Shown here one piece after another: positions 14,519 through 22,499 of a DNA stretch of 64,000 bases. Source of the DNA: JAYEHL01 sp041653935 (GTDB lineage: Bacteria; Chloroflexota; Dehalococcoidia; E44-bin15); the NCBI GenBank assembly GCA_041653935.1, contig JBAZEO010000007.1:4913-68912 (forward strand). Direction: 5' to 3'. Positions within the stretch are counted from its first letter, which is position 1. Every line of letters starts with the position of its first letter. The translations under genes were made by a program, and so were the position numbers. Below the pieces are notes generated by a model. It ran no database searches and was not told the origin of the DNA. It saw only the letters and a program-made list of their open reading frames with translations.

Positions 14519-14689
14519 TTAACAGGTGGCACCGCGCCGGTTGAGTTCGTTATATATTCGCTCCTGTTCAGCCTTGAAGCGTTCGCCACGTTCACCCTCG
14601 TATTCACCGAGTGGCATTTCCTCTAACCATTGCTGTATTTGACAATATCGGGACTGTAACTCTTCAACTGTCATTGTTTGTGTGCTCAT
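14519..14689 (-). CDS. Small hypothetical protein, 56 aa
   Basis: Too short for an ordinary gene scan. Starts at ATG 14689 with GGAGGATTGAA upstream, a strong ribosome site. The protein is helical and acidic in the middle (MTVEELQSRYCQIQQW, then LGEYEGERGERFKAEQERIY). It is the last gene of the four-gene minus-strand operon. Confidence 0.55.
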   Translation of the reverse strand: MSTQTMTVEELQSRYCQIQQWLEEMPLGEYEGERGERFKAEQERIYNELNRRGATC

Positions 14690-14705
14690 TTCAATCCTCC
14701 TCTCC

Positions 14706-14900
14706 TCACGGCTGCCCTTCCGGGCGGGTTTTTAATTCTTCTGCTTCTTTCTGTGTCCAAATTCGTTTATTGCCTCTGCGTCGAGGCTCAGGGATTATTT
14801 TAGCTCTGAGTCTCGATATGAGAGTGCGACGATTGATGTTGAGATATTCCGCCAACTCGCCCGTCGATAGCTCGCCAGGTCTCGGAAAATGTTTAGGCAT
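14706..14900 (-). CDS. Helix-turn-helix excisionase/MerR-like protein, 64 aa
   Basis: GELSTGELAEYLNINRRTL at residues 8-26 is a winged HTH_17-type (excisionase/MerR) DNA-binding helix pair, followed by a wing (PRRRGNKRIW) and a helix. This size and fold fit a phage excisionase or small regulator. It is not near the integrase, so a regulatory role is equally possible. The ATG at 14900 is in frame; a TTG at 14909 is an alternative. It overlaps the upstream gene's stop. Confidence 0.65.
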   Translation of the reverse strand: MPKHFPRPGELSTGELAEYLNINRRTLISRLRAKIIPEPRRRGNKRIWTQKEAEELKTRPEGQP

Positions 14901-15168
14901 GGCATTCAACTACCGTTTCTCCACCCGGCCAGACTTCTAGTCCATTATAAGTTTTCGGGAGGTGCTCTGGAATGCTGATGAGATCAACATTGCGCATGAG
15001 AGAATAAAGATAACCATCAATTGGTTCAATGATGGCAAGAGTTTCACCGGCGCGGTCATTAGGATGTCGGTGTTTGTTGAATTCTCGACAGATAACTCGT
15101 GCCTCTTTAAGTGTTTCACAAGCTACCGTAACCAGCGTTTTTGAATCGTGTACGATCCATCGTTTCAT
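14893..15168 (-). CDS. Hypothetical protein, 91 aa
   Basis: ATG at 15168, one base after the previous stop, with AAGGAG about ten bases upstream. The longer frame upstream overlaps the neighbouring gene and is rejected. Alternating strands and helices (WIVHDSKTLVTVACETLKEA, then AGETLAIIEPIDGYLY) suggest a small alpha/beta domain. No family recognised. Confidence 0.5.
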   Translation of the reverse strand: MKRWIVHDSKTLVTVACETLKEARVICREFNKHRHPNDRAGETLAIIEPIDGYLYSLMRNVDLISIPEHLPKTYNGLEVWPGGETVVECHA

Positions 15169-15169
15169 T

Positions 15170-15556
15170 TTAATAATTCTCCTTTTCTGGATTTCCCTTG
15201 CGACCACGCATAAATGTTTTCGTTTCGTGTAGCTGCTGGTAATCCGTATAGTCATAAATCTCTGTAAAACACCGTCTCCGTGCGGTGACATGCTCATATT
15301 CAAAATCAATCTCATCTGGGCCAAGACCGGTATCATCGCAGGTATATTCGATCACGTGAAATACCAATTTACCATCAGCGCAACGCGTTATCGCTAATTC
15401 TGCTGTTGAAACTATTGGGGCGTATGGATGATTGATCTCCTCATCCTCGAATCGCTGATATACTAATTTCAATGCCTCCCCTAGCGTTTTACAGTCAATG
15501 GGGTGGCCATCGGGTCCCCAGGCTCCACCGCAACCGCCGTGTTTAATTCGATACAT
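15170..15556 (-). CDS. Hypothetical protein, 128 aa
   Basis: Gly-rich N-terminus (HGGCGGAWGPDGHP) followed by an alpha/beta region with several acidic residues. No motif identified. Preceded by GAGGAGGAGAATTG, an excellent ribosome site. Confidence 0.5.
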   Translation of the reverse strand: MYRIKHGGCGGAWGPDGHPIDCKTLGEALKLVYQRFEDEEINHPYAPIVSTAELAITRCADGKLVFHVIEYTCDDTGLGPDEIDFEYEHVTARRRCFTEIYDYTDYQQLHETKTFMRGRKGNPEKENY

Positions 15557-15572
15557 TTCAATTCTCCTCCTC

Positions 15573-16010
15573 TCAAATATCCAAATGACCGCCCGCGTCG
15601 ATGCTGGCTTCCAACTCGTCTAGTTGTTGCTCCTGAACCTGTTTTGCATCCGAAGCCGTTCCAGGTATTACATGTATAGCTAAATCAGCTAAATGCACCC
15701 ACTGATTTGAACCATCGTTCAGTATCACGGATATATGGCCCTCATCCGGCCATATCACAATTGCGTGATCGCATGGTATACTGGCTGATATTCCAGGCCA
15801 TTCATGTACGAGCAGTAGGTTTGATAGATTCGTTACATCTATAACCTCTAGTCGCTGTAGTCCCTGCTGTAGTTTAATTTTACCTGTCAGTATGTATTTG
15901 CAGTCGCCCCACTCAACTACCGGATGACGACTGACCTCGGCATATGGTTTCCTTTCAGCTATAAATTCCTTCCAACCCTCTATGCTGTCTATCGATTTTG
16001 AATCAAACAT
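15573..16010 (-). CDS. Hypothetical protein, 145 aa
   Basis: First gene of the minus-strand operon, following GGAGGAGATTGAA. A soluble protein with a mainly beta pattern in residues 35-110 (YILTGKIKLQQGLQRLEVID) and a helical acidic end. No family recognised. Confidence 0.5.
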   Translation of the reverse strand: MFDSKSIDSIEGWKEFIAERKPYAEVSRHPVVEWGDCKYILTGKIKLQQGLQRLEVIDVTNLSNLLLVHEWPGISASIPCDHAIVIWPDEGHISVILNDGSNQWVHLADLAIHVIPGTASDAKQVQEQQLDELEASIDAGGHLDI

Positions 16011-16064
16011 TTCAATCTCCTCCGTTTCGTTATTGCGGAGAGCTAACTGCCCTCCATCAATAGT

Positions 16065-16094
16065 ATAATACCCTAAATAATAACCTATGTCAAC
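16065..16094 (-). promoter_or_regulatory. Minus-strand sigma-70 promoter
   Basis: Read on the minus strand: TTGACA (16094-16089), an 18-base spacer and TATTAT (16070-16065). It drives the four leftward genes. The leader (down to 16011) can form a GGAG/CTCC hairpin upstream of the ribosome site. Confidence 0.8.
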
Positions 16095-16204
16095 ACCTAT
16101 TTAATAATTATTTGCTGGATTGTTCTGCAATTTTATCCGCAGAATTGTCTATATTTACCGACAAATCCGCCAATACCCAAAACCACAATTCGTGCGTAAA
16201 ATGA

Positions 16205-16234
16205 TTGGCTTTACGCTCAAGCTCCGTATATAAT
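16205..16234 (+). promoter_or_regulatory. Plus-strand promoter before the packaging genes
   Basis: TTGGCT (16205-16210), an 18-base spacer and a perfect TATAAT (16229-16234). The -35 is two bases off consensus, so it may need an activator. It faces away from the minus-strand promoter and drives the terminase operon. Confidence 0.65.
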
Positions 16235-16238
16235 TGGG

Positions 16239-16510
16239 TGAGCAAAATATTTTATTTCCGGCGTCACCTGCTTAGTGGTGAGAATGTCGAGCTGTCGACC
16301 GTTCACTTCTCCTTTCCTCGCAAGAGGGAGCCGGTGCAATGCTGGCTCCCTCGGTAAATAGACAGGGTAACAACAAAATAGGGCGCACTCATTGGTAATT
16401 GGGGAGTTCGGGTGTTACTATATACTACCAGAGATGACTTAACCTGCTCCCTGTAGTAGTATAAAATATACCCTAGGGGGTATTCAGTGAGCGTAAAAAC
16501 TGAGTTTTGA
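16239..16510 (+). ncRNA. Structured untranslated leader of the terminase operon (tentative)
   Basis: About 270 bases with no gene. Several complementary segments are visible: gtgagc (16239-16244) with gttcac (16301-16306, one G-U), ccggc (16259-16263) with gccgg (16330-16334), and a 9-bp hairpin gagggagcc (16324-16332) with ggctccctc (16344-16352). Nearer the gene, gggag (around 16402) pairs with ctccc (around 16450), and tatactac (around 16421) with gtagtata (around 16458), which would be another pseudoknot. The helices are short and no single fold is certain. Confidence 0.4.
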
Positions 16511-16520
16511 GATAACCCTC

Positions 16521-17048
16521 ATGAGAGTACCAAACGTAAAATGTAGAGCAAAATCAAAGCGAACAGGTGAGCGATGCAATGCGTGGGCTGTTACTGGCAA
16601 GGATTTATGTCAGAAACATGGCGGGGCTGACGGTTCCGGCGGAGACGGTCGCCCTATTGTCCACGGCCTCTATTCAAACTACGTACCTGACGACTGGAAA
16701 GCGGACTACGAGTATTTTAAGACAGACCCGCATATACTCTCGCTCAAAAGTGATATAGCAGTGGCGCGGGTGGCCTCATCTCGTTTCAGGCAAAAGATAG
16801 TCGGGCAGGCATTGACCGCTGAGCTATGTGACACACTGTTGGAGCATGGCATTAAAATTGGCAAACTGTGTGAGATACATAGTAAAATACAGTTTGGTGA
16901 GCGGGTGATCTACTCGCCGGAGACCTGGCAGGAAATGATGGGCAAGGTAGTGACAGCGCAGAACTCGGCGATTGATGCTGTTATAGCCGATCCAAAGCTG
17001 AGAGATAGACTAAAGGAGGCGATAGCGGAGAGGCTGGAGAAGAAGTAG
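16521..17048 (+). CDS. Putative terminase small subunit
   Basis: A 175-residue protein lying upstream of the large terminase. The N-terminal Cys/His motif (KCRAKSKRTGERCNAWAV, then LCQKHGG) is a zinc-knuckle common in phage packaging proteins next to terminases, followed by Gly-rich sequence and a long helical body. The C-terminal helix is highly charged. Small terminases recognise the packaging site. No match to a well-studied member is visible, so the assignment rests mainly on motif and position. Confidence 0.6.
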   Translation: MRVPNVKCRAKSKRTGERCNAWAVTGKDLCQKHGGADGSGGDGRPIVHGLYSNYVPDDWKADYEYFKTDPHILSLKSDIAVARVASSRFRQKIVGQALTAELCDTLLEHGIKIGKLCEIHSKIQFGERVIYSPETWQEMMGKVVTAQNSAIDAVIADPKLRDRLKEAIAERLEKK

Positions 17049-17052
17049 CCTT

Positions 17053-17196
17053 ATGCCCTACTGGTGCGACAAGAAGGATTGTGACATACCATCCGGCAAG
17101 GCTTACGCCTACTGCCTGCTCCATGACTGCCCGTTTTTGCGAAGATGCACGAAGAGGGCGCTGGCGAAGCGTAAAGGGAGATTGGCAGGGAAATGA
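17053..17196 (+). CDS. Small Cys-rich basic protein, 47 aa
   Basis: Begins four bases after the small terminase stop. Contains WCDKKDC, CLLHDC and RRC, likely a zinc finger, and a strongly basic end (RALAKRKGRLAGK). Probably nucleic-acid binding. Too short for an ordinary gene scan. Confidence 0.5.
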   Translation: MPYWCDKKDCDIPSGKAYAYCLLHDCPFLRRCTKRALAKRKGRLAGK

Positions 17197-17411
17197 GAGC
17201 CAGGGAGAAGACCGTTACGATGGCGGATATACGGTAATCGATCAACAAACTCATGCTTGATTGTCGGATGGGTGAGCATTTGGTCGCCAAAGGACGTGAA
17301 CCCGAATCCGCTGAGATAATTGACGCATCGCGCGATATATTATTAGCTCAGATTAAACAAATGGTATTTGAGGCAACTCCTCCGGTTGGTCGTGGGCCGT
17401 ACGGCGATTAG
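17193..17411 (+). pseudogene. Small gene interrupted by an in-frame TAA
   Basis: An ATG at 17193 overlaps the previous stop and opens MRAREKTVTMADIR, then hits TAA at 17235-17237. The same frame then continues open for 58 codons to 17411 as SINKLMLDCRMGEHLVAKG, EIIDASRDILLAQIKQM and a short end. The helical character fits one continuous protein. Translation could restart at the ATG at 17253 (52 residues). This is one of three genes in the window with the same defect. Confidence 0.5.
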
Positions 17412-17421
17412 CAGATAAGAA

Positions 17422-17652
17422 ATGAAAGCAGCAATAAAAGGTAGTCTTACGGTAGAGGTTGAGGGTATATCTAACGGCTGCCTTATATTAAAATACCTTG
17501 ATTGTGGCAATAACCGTATTTCAATACCCGCTGATTTATTGCCATTCTTGCAGCCAGGCTCGATTGTCGAGTTATCCGTCAGGATACCCGATGTCGAGAT
17601 AGACCCGGCTGGGTGGAGTATCCGCTATTTAAATACCCTGGAGGGTAAATAA
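17422..17652 (+). CDS. Hypothetical protein, 76 aa
   Basis: A small beta-rich protein (IKGSLTVEVEGISNGCLILKY). AAGAA lies close upstream of the ATG, and the TAATG overlap with the next gene supports the frame. No family recognised. Confidence 0.5.
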   Translation: MKAAIKGSLTVEVEGISNGCLILKYLDCGNNRISIPADLLPFLQPGSIVELSVRIPDVEIDPAGWSIRYLNTLEGK

Positions 17653-17864
17653 TGTGGTCTTGGAGACTGATAATCATTTTAATTGTTCTGATTTGTATTG
17701 CTTTGCTACTGGTAGCACTTGGTATTGGTGGCACGATGCTTATAGCATCCTCCAATAAGTCGTCTTTTGTGAAGGGTTTTTTAATTTGGCTACTCATGCT
17801 TAGTAACCTAAGCGGAGGTATTGCTGTTGGTATGTGTATTGCAAGAGTATTGATTAAGGGATAA
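17652..17864 (+). CDS. Two-helix membrane protein, 70 aa
   Basis: Hydrophobic segments at about residues 5-32 and 43-66 make a short hairpin membrane protein. It sits between the small and large terminase genes. Holins have this form, but its place away from the lysis genes makes that uncertain. TAATG overlaps occur at both ends. Confidence 0.55.
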   Translation: MWSWRLIIILIVLICIALLLVALGIGGTMLIASSNKSSFVKGFLIWLLMLSNLSGGIAVGMCIARVLIKG

Positions 17865-18598
17865 TGAGAGTCAACAATGTCCCTGTCGTCGAGGACTCGT
17901 TGCGCAGGTTTGCCGAGTTAACTAGGCAGTCAACGTCTACCCATTCGCCATTCGTGGATGAGTGGGATTTCCTATCACGCGCCGTGTATACAAAGGATGA
18001 AGCAAAGGGTGAGATCAGACAATTCCCTCAATATACTTATCTCGAATACCTTACTCGCACACGTAGAGAGAATTATTTAACACCACCCATTCACGCGTAT
18101 GAAAAGAGCCGGAGAATGTTGATCTCCTGGTGGTTATTATCGCTTTATTTATACGATACACTCACTCAATATAATCATGCTAATTTTGTAGGTAGTAGAA
18201 AGCTAGAGGGTAGCGCATATTTTCTAGGCGAAGAACGCATATTGGGTGTCTATGAGAGGATACCAGCGGATGTATGGCCTAACAAACCTCAACTGATACA
18301 CGGTTCAAAGCGCGGCATGGGTTACGAGACATTGACCTGTCCCGAAACAGGATCGTTTTTGATGGCGATAGCATCAGGTGCGGATCAGTTACGGCAATAT
18401 ACAGCAAGCAATGTGTTTGGTGACGAAATAGCTTTCTGGCAGTGGTGGGGGCGGTCTTACAAAGCCATGCGACCATGTATTGATGGCGGCGGACATATTG
18501 ATCTTGTGACAACTGCCGATCTTGGTAGTGAGGCGGAGGAGGTATATTATCCTCGCCTTGGCAATACGCATGTGCTCAGAGAGGCAGTGAGCGAATAA
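17864..18598 (+). CDS. terL: Terminase large subunit, ATPase half
   Basis: Motor domain of the DNA packaging enzyme. PIHAYEKSRRMLISWW near residue 78-93 is the variant Walker A; ASNVFGDEIAFWQW near 180 contains the Walker B Asp-Glu. HIDLVTTADLGS near 213 is the coupling motif. The frame ends at tandem TAA codons (18596-18601). The C-terminal nuclease half continues in another frame. Reading -1 within the GTGAGCGAA region would give AVERIIMQGIEERL, joining the two halves smoothly. Confidence 0.9.
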   Translation: MRVNNVPVVEDSLRRFAELTRQSTSTHSPFVDEWDFLSRAVYTKDEAKGEIRQFPQYTYLEYLTRTRRENYLTPPIHAYEKSRRMLISWWLLSLYLYDTLTQYNHANFVGSRKLEGSAYFLGEERILGVYERIPADVWPNKPQLIHGSKRGMGYETLTCPETGSFLMAIASGADQLRQYTASNVFGDEIAFWQWWGRSYKAMRPCIDGGGHIDLVTTADLGSEAEEVYYPRLGNTHVLREAVSE

Positions 18599-18600
18599 TA

Positions 18601-19458
18601 ATGCAGGGCATCGAAGAACGCTTAACTGAGACAGGTATTCGAGTAGTGCGTGTGCATTATACCGCAGATGAAGCCAAAAGAAGCGAAGAATGGAAGGCTA
18701 CCGCTAAGTCAGGTTACACAAATGATCGTGACTGGGAAAGGGAAATGGAGATCAACTGGTCAATAGCCAGTGGTTTACCTATCTTCGCCGATGAATTTGT
18801 AAGGGAATGGCACGTTGCTAAACAGATATTACGCCCGATACCTGGAAAGGTAATTGTAAGGGGCTGGGACTTTGGAAACACTCCAGCCTGTGTTTGGGCG
18901 CAGTTAGACCCTAATGGGCGTATATTAGTGCTGAATGAGCTTGCAACTTGGGATGGCAGGACTGACGAGCGCAGATGCTTCATTGAGACATTTGCACCTG
19001 CTGTTATACGGATGACAAATCAAGAATATCCTGGCTTCGAGTGCATAGACTTTGCTGACCCTGCTGGATGGTCTGCATCACAGACTGATGGCAAGAGTTG
19101 TGTTCAGTTGATGCAAAAGGAGGGTATACAGCCGCGAAAGGGGACAATAACGTGGACTGAGCGAAGGTCAGCGATTATTTATGCGTTGACCACTGCGTCA
19201 GGTGGTAGTCCATGCTTAGTAATATCGCCCAACTGCCACATGCTCATTGAGGGATTTCAGGGAGCGTATAGGTTTCAACAGATAGGTGAGACTGAGCGAT
19301 TCCGTAACGACCCTGAAAAAAACGCATGGTCTCATCCGATGGACGCGCTGGAGTATGTTGTCGGCGCGTTATTTACACCGAAGAAGCATCAACGAAACCG
19401 TGATGAGGACGACTATCGGCGCAAGGTGAGAAAAAAGGACAAAGTGACGGGATACTAG
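18601..19458 (+). CDS. terL: Terminase large subunit, nuclease half (separate frame)
   Basis: The RNase H-like nuclease that cuts DNA at packaging. VIVRGWDFGNTPACVW near residue 83 supplies the first Asp, ECIDFADPAG near 143 the second, and HPMDALEYVVGAL near 257 the third. The ATG at 18601 has no good ribosome site, only GAGG 18 bases upstream, so it could be expressed by reinitiation. A one-base deletion in a formerly continuous gene is the simplest explanation. A programmed frameshift is possible, but no slippery heptamer is obvious. Confidence 0.9.
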   Translation: MQGIEERLTETGIRVVRVHYTADEAKRSEEWKATAKSGYTNDRDWEREMEINWSIASGLPIFADEFVREWHVAKQILRPIPGKVIVRGWDFGNTPACVWAQLDPNGRILVLNELATWDGRTDERRCFIETFAPAVIRMTNQEYPGFECIDFADPAGWSASQTDGKSCVQLMQKEGIQPRKGTITWTERRSAIIYALTTASGGSPCLVISPNCHMLIEGFQGAYRFQQIGETERFRNDPEKNAWSHPMDALEYVVGALFTPKKHQRNRDEDDYRRKVRKKDKVTGY

Positions 19459-19459
19459 G

Positions 19460-19834
19460 ATGATAAATTACAACATAACACCACATCCGAGCGGCTTATT
19501 CTATATTGCAGTCGCAGAACAGGCAGAGCATTCGGGTTTATGGATACCGCCTTCGGCAAGAAAAGAACTGTCAGAGAAGGCATGTAGTAAGCCTGAATTG
19601 ACCGTTGAGGCATTACAGCAGTCGTATAACAGTCTTGGTCAATACCAAATACCAGTCAGGTGGTCTTATGGTATATCCGAATGGAGAGATATACCCTGGT
19701 TTGAAATACAAAAGCTAGCCACGACTGGCTTCGATGTTGAAGGCATTGGCGCTTCGCCGATACCCGAATGCTGGTCAAAAGAGTGGCATGAGGACGCGCC
19801 CGATTGGTGGCCGGAGGAGTGGCAATATGAATAA
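19460..19834 (+). CDS. Hypothetical protein, 124 aa
   Basis: Begins two bases after the terminase stop. Pro- and Trp-rich (WIPPSARKELSEKA, then WSYGISEWRDIPWFEI, and a very acidic WHEDAPDWWPEEW end). No family recognised. Overlaps the next gene. Confidence 0.5.
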   Translation: MINYNITPHPSGLFYIAVAEQAEHSGLWIPPSARKELSEKACSKPELTVEALQQSYNSLGQYQIPVRWSYGISEWRDIPWFEIQKLATTGFDVEGIGASPIPECWSKEWHEDAPDWWPEEWQYE

Positions 19835-20057
19835 CAATGAAGATGATTATAATAATCATAGATACATACCTGGCACGAACAAAAAAGGTGACAGAGTTGC
19901 TATGACTGCGTCTATTGAGAAAATCATATCGCTGACCAGTCGCGGAGTATCCGACACAGAATATATGCACCTTGACCTTGATCGTATTATGATTGATTAT
20001 ATAGGTTGTAAGACATTGAATGATATTTTTGATAATTGGAACTTTTGGTGGGCGTAA
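19827..20057 (+). CDS. Hypothetical protein, 76 aa
   Basis: ATG at 19827 follows GGAGGAG and overlaps the upstream gene; the frame is open further upstream but that part is shadow. An Asn/Asp-rich start (MNNNEDDYNNH) is followed by a helical body ending in Trp and Phe (DNWNFWWA). Overlaps the next ATG by one base. Confidence 0.5.
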   Translation: MNNNEDDYNNHRYIPGTNKKGDRVAMTASIEKIISLTSRGVSDTEYMHLDLDRIMIDYIGCKTLNDIFDNWNFWWA

Positions 20058-20626
20058 TGAATAACCTCGACTTCGAGGCATATAAAACCGAGTTTGAACA
20101 CGAATATGCGAAGATAGAACATGGGCGAGTTGAGATTGCGTTAGTATCACCGTATGGTAAGTATGGTAAGGTGACTGCCAAGACTGACAATTGGGAGATC
20201 GCCGAGCCGATCAAAACCTATGCCGGTAAGTGGCCGTGGAGCAAGAGACCATCGGCAAAGAGGTTAGCGCAATCATGCAATGAATTGCTCAACTTGTTAT
20301 GTCTTGATGAACCTTCAACAGTTGCGCATTGGTTAAAGTTAGAGTGTGAGTATTACCCTAAGAATCCTACTCTATTAAAATACAGTGGCATGTTGTATGA
20401 TCCAACAAGCAAGATCGTCATCCGCATACCTTGGGAGTTAAGAATATTCAGAGCGCAATACATCGATCCACGAAGTGAACGATTCTGGTCTCATGTCGAC
20501 GTACCGGACGATCAATGGCATGGTGGTCACGTGATCCGTATTCGCGGCAGGTTTGCTGCAATACCGATGGAGTATGAAATCGTGGAACCTGAGCCGAAAT
20601 ATTTATATACTCCAATTGCGGAATGA
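20057..20626 (+). CDS. Hypothetical protein, 189 aa
   Basis: TAATG overlap with the previous gene sets the start at 20057. Contains alternating helix and strand, with a beta-rich C-terminal part (HVIRIRGRFAAIPMEYEIVEP). No catalytic motif. Lies between terminase and portal, where phages often keep accessory genes. Confidence 0.5.
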   Translation: MNNLDFEAYKTEFEHEYAKIEHGRVEIALVSPYGKYGKVTAKTDNWEIAEPIKTYAGKWPWSKRPSAKRLAQSCNELLNLLCLDEPSTVAHWLKLECEYYPKNPTLLKYSGMLYDPTSKIVIRIPWELRIFRAQYIDPRSERFWSHVDVPDDQWHGGHVIRIRGRFAAIPMEYEIVEPEPKYLYTPIAE

Positions 20627-20658
20627 GTGAGGAGGGCAGATTGTGAGGAACATAAATA

Positions 20659-20895
20659 ATGTGGCCTAAGAAAAAGCGTAAAACACTTAATATGTATTCC
20701 GATCTCTACTATCCTCTCCCGCAGGGAACGCCGAGATGGATCATTAGGGCTATGGAGACGAACGAATACCCAATGTATTCACCACAAACAGGTAGGTATG
20801 AACGCAATTCAATGTTGAGTAAATTTTTTGCCAATGCAACCGTTAGGGCTATCCGCAATGGTGATTATAGGCCATCTACTGCGGACATGTGGTGA
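20659..20895 (+). CDS. Hypothetical protein, 78 aa
   Basis: A basic start (MWPKKKRKTLNMY) and Tyr/Pro-rich middle, then a helix. GAGGAACATAAAT precedes the ATG. No family recognised. Confidence 0.45.
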   Translation: MWPKKKRKTLNMYSDLYYPLPQGTPRWIIRAMETNEYPMYSPQTGRYERNSMLSKFFANATVRAIRNGDYRPSTADMW

Positions 20896-20921
20896 GACAA
20901 CCACGCGGGAAGGTATTATTA

Positions 20922-21890
20922 ATGAACAGAATAGACAAATTAACCAAGCGGATTGAGGCTATAGAAGCAAAACTCACGCCGAAGTTCAAGGCGGGCGACA
21001 ATGTAATAGTAAAAGAAAGTGAGATCGTCTGGACAATAGAAGAACCTCACAATATCGGCACTGAACCAGAAGCAACTTTATCACATCCTGATTATGCGTC
21101 AATAGTCAGACCTCTGAGTTGGTTGCATCTTGCTGAAAAACCAAAGTTCATAATAGGCAACCGGGTTATTATCAAGAATAGGAAAGGTGAATTGATATAC
21201 CTACCCTACATGGTTGTTAATCCAATTCCCGACAGTTTAGGTCATATAGAAATATTCAATAAGTATGAGGGACATTTAAGATACATAGAAGAATCTAATT
21301 GCGAACTTATAACAACTACTGCAAAACCCAAGCTCAAAAAGGGTGATTTGGTAATTGTGAATAAGGTATTAGATTCTTCGCTTGATCCTAATATTCGAGT
21401 GCCTTTCGCAGGTAGGGTTGTCGATGATTGGGAAATGCCTGGTAATCGAGAAGAATATATATTCATAGCGGATGATCTCAACAATGGATATATAGCAAAA
21501 GCGACTGAGTGCAAACTTATACCAGATGAACCAACCACACATACACCTATCAAGAAGGGCATTAAGGTTCTTGTGAAGGGCAAACCGTACACAGCACTCG
21601 TGACTTCAGAGCCAAGTATAACGGGTGAGGTTTGGGTTTGCAGTGATGACTACTTTTTTTACAGGAAGATCAGAGCGACTGACTGTGAGTTGATTCAACA
21701 ACCCGCTACCATAGGTCATAATACGAACTACACAGAGTTGTTTGACAACATCGAATCTCAGTTTGATCTTGTTAAAGCACTGTTGGATAAAGATATGATT
21801 GAAGAGGTTAGAGTCCAACTAAATGTATTGCAGAAGCTATTGGTAATCGCAATGACTCCAACAATGGTTTGCAGGAAGGATGTGGAGTGA
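20922..21890 (+). CDS. Protein of repeated SH3-like domains, 322 aa
   Basis: After an N-terminal helix (MNRIDKLTKRIEAIEAKL), four similar units begin PKFKAGDNVIVKE, PKFIIGNRVIIKN, PKLKKGDLVIVNK and TPIKKGIKVLVKG. Each ends in an xxCELI, CKLI or similar strand. This is the look of tandem SH3/KOW-like small beta barrels that bind proteins or nucleic acid. A final helix (about 285-320) may mediate oligomerisation. The ATG at 20922 follows GGGAAGG. Function unknown. Confidence 0.6.
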   Translation: MNRIDKLTKRIEAIEAKLTPKFKAGDNVIVKESEIVWTIEEPHNIGTEPEATLSHPDYASIVRPLSWLHLAEKPKFIIGNRVIIKNRKGELIYLPYMVVNPIPDSLGHIEIFNKYEGHLRYIEESNCELITTTAKPKLKKGDLVIVNKVLDSSLDPNIRVPFAGRVVDDWEMPGNREEYIFIADDLNNGYIAKATECKLIPDEPTTHTPIKKGIKVLVKGKPYTALVTSEPSITGEVWVCSDDYFFYRKIRATDCELIQQPATIGHNTNYTELFDNIESQFDLVKALLDKDMIEEVRVQLNVLQKLLVIAMTPTMVCRKDVE

Positions 21891-21898
21891 TGGGATAT

Positions 21899-21987
21899 GG
21901 AGCGATGGCAGAGTCAGGTAATTGCAACAGTTTGCTAAACTGTAGGGCTTAACCGCCCCGTAGGTTCAAATCCTACTCGCTCCGCCA
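21899..21987 (+). tRNA. tRNA-Ser (anticodon GCU)
   Basis: A complete class II tRNA with the CCA end encoded. Acceptor GGAGCGA pairs with TCGCTCC; the anticodon arm is ACAGT-TTGCTAA-ACTGT with anticodon GCT; the long variable arm (AGGGCTTAACCGCCCC) and T arm (GTAGG-TTCAAAT-CCTAC) are typical for serine. It reads AGC/AGU codons. Confidence 0.95.
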
Positions 21988-22018
21988 TAATGAGACTCTA
22001 CTATAGGAAGGACGCGAA

Positions 22019-22330
22019 ATGAATGAGGTATCATAACCTGAACCAGATATTGTAAATGTCACAGAAGAACGCAGGACATTTAGACCCGAAGATCAAGGTA
22101 TACCGCATGGATGGATTCAATGGAAAGGCAGTACTGCTTGTATGGATGTTACCTGCAAATGCGGCGCATCATTCCATATTGACGCTGAATTTGCTTATTA
22201 TGTTAAATGCCCTGATTGTGGCTTGATTCTCAGCTGTTCGGGTCACATAGAATTGATACCGTTGACTGCGGAGGAAATGGATGCCGTCAAGGATAATCTT
22301 ACCATAGCCGAAGCCATTGGAGAGTATTAG
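22019..22330 (+). pseudogene. Small phage Cys-rich protein gene with in-frame TAA after codon 5
   Basis: An ATG at 22019 with AGGAAGG upstream opens MNEVS, followed by TAA at 22034-22036. The same frame then runs to 22330 and contains HGWIQWKGSTACMDVTCKCG, AYYVKCPDCG and IELIPLTAEEMDAV. I recognise the HGWIQWKG..CxDVxCKCG pattern from uncharacterised phage proteins, and that part lies before the next available ATG (22142). So the full frame was once, or still is, translated across the TAA. The two CxC/CxxC pairs suggest zinc binding. Confidence 0.6.
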
Positions 22331-22349
22331 ATAGTTAATATAAATACAA

Positions 22350-22475
22350 AATCGTGCTTTACCGTATATGTGGTGTCTTAGTATCTAAGCAAAATGGTTC
22401 AATTCCAGGTGGACTGGTGATTGTGGGAGTTCGATTCTCCGGTACGGTTTAACTGATCCACTAAGGAGCACGATT
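22350..22475 (+). ncRNA. tRNA-like folded segment
   Basis: An outer 9-bp helix (aatcgtgct 22350-22358 with agcacgatt 22467-22475) encloses a tRNA-like body: a 7-bp acceptor-like stem accgtat (22361-22367) with gtacggt (22442-22448), a T-arm-like GGGAG-TTCGATT-CTCC, a short ccag/ctgg variable-arm-like hairpin, and a second TTCAATT loop. I cannot place a standard anticodon arm. It could be a decayed or chimeric tRNA, or another kind of RNA. It follows the true tRNA-Ser by about 360 bases. Confidence 0.4.
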
Positions 22476-22499
22476 AACAATATAACATAATTTAACAAA

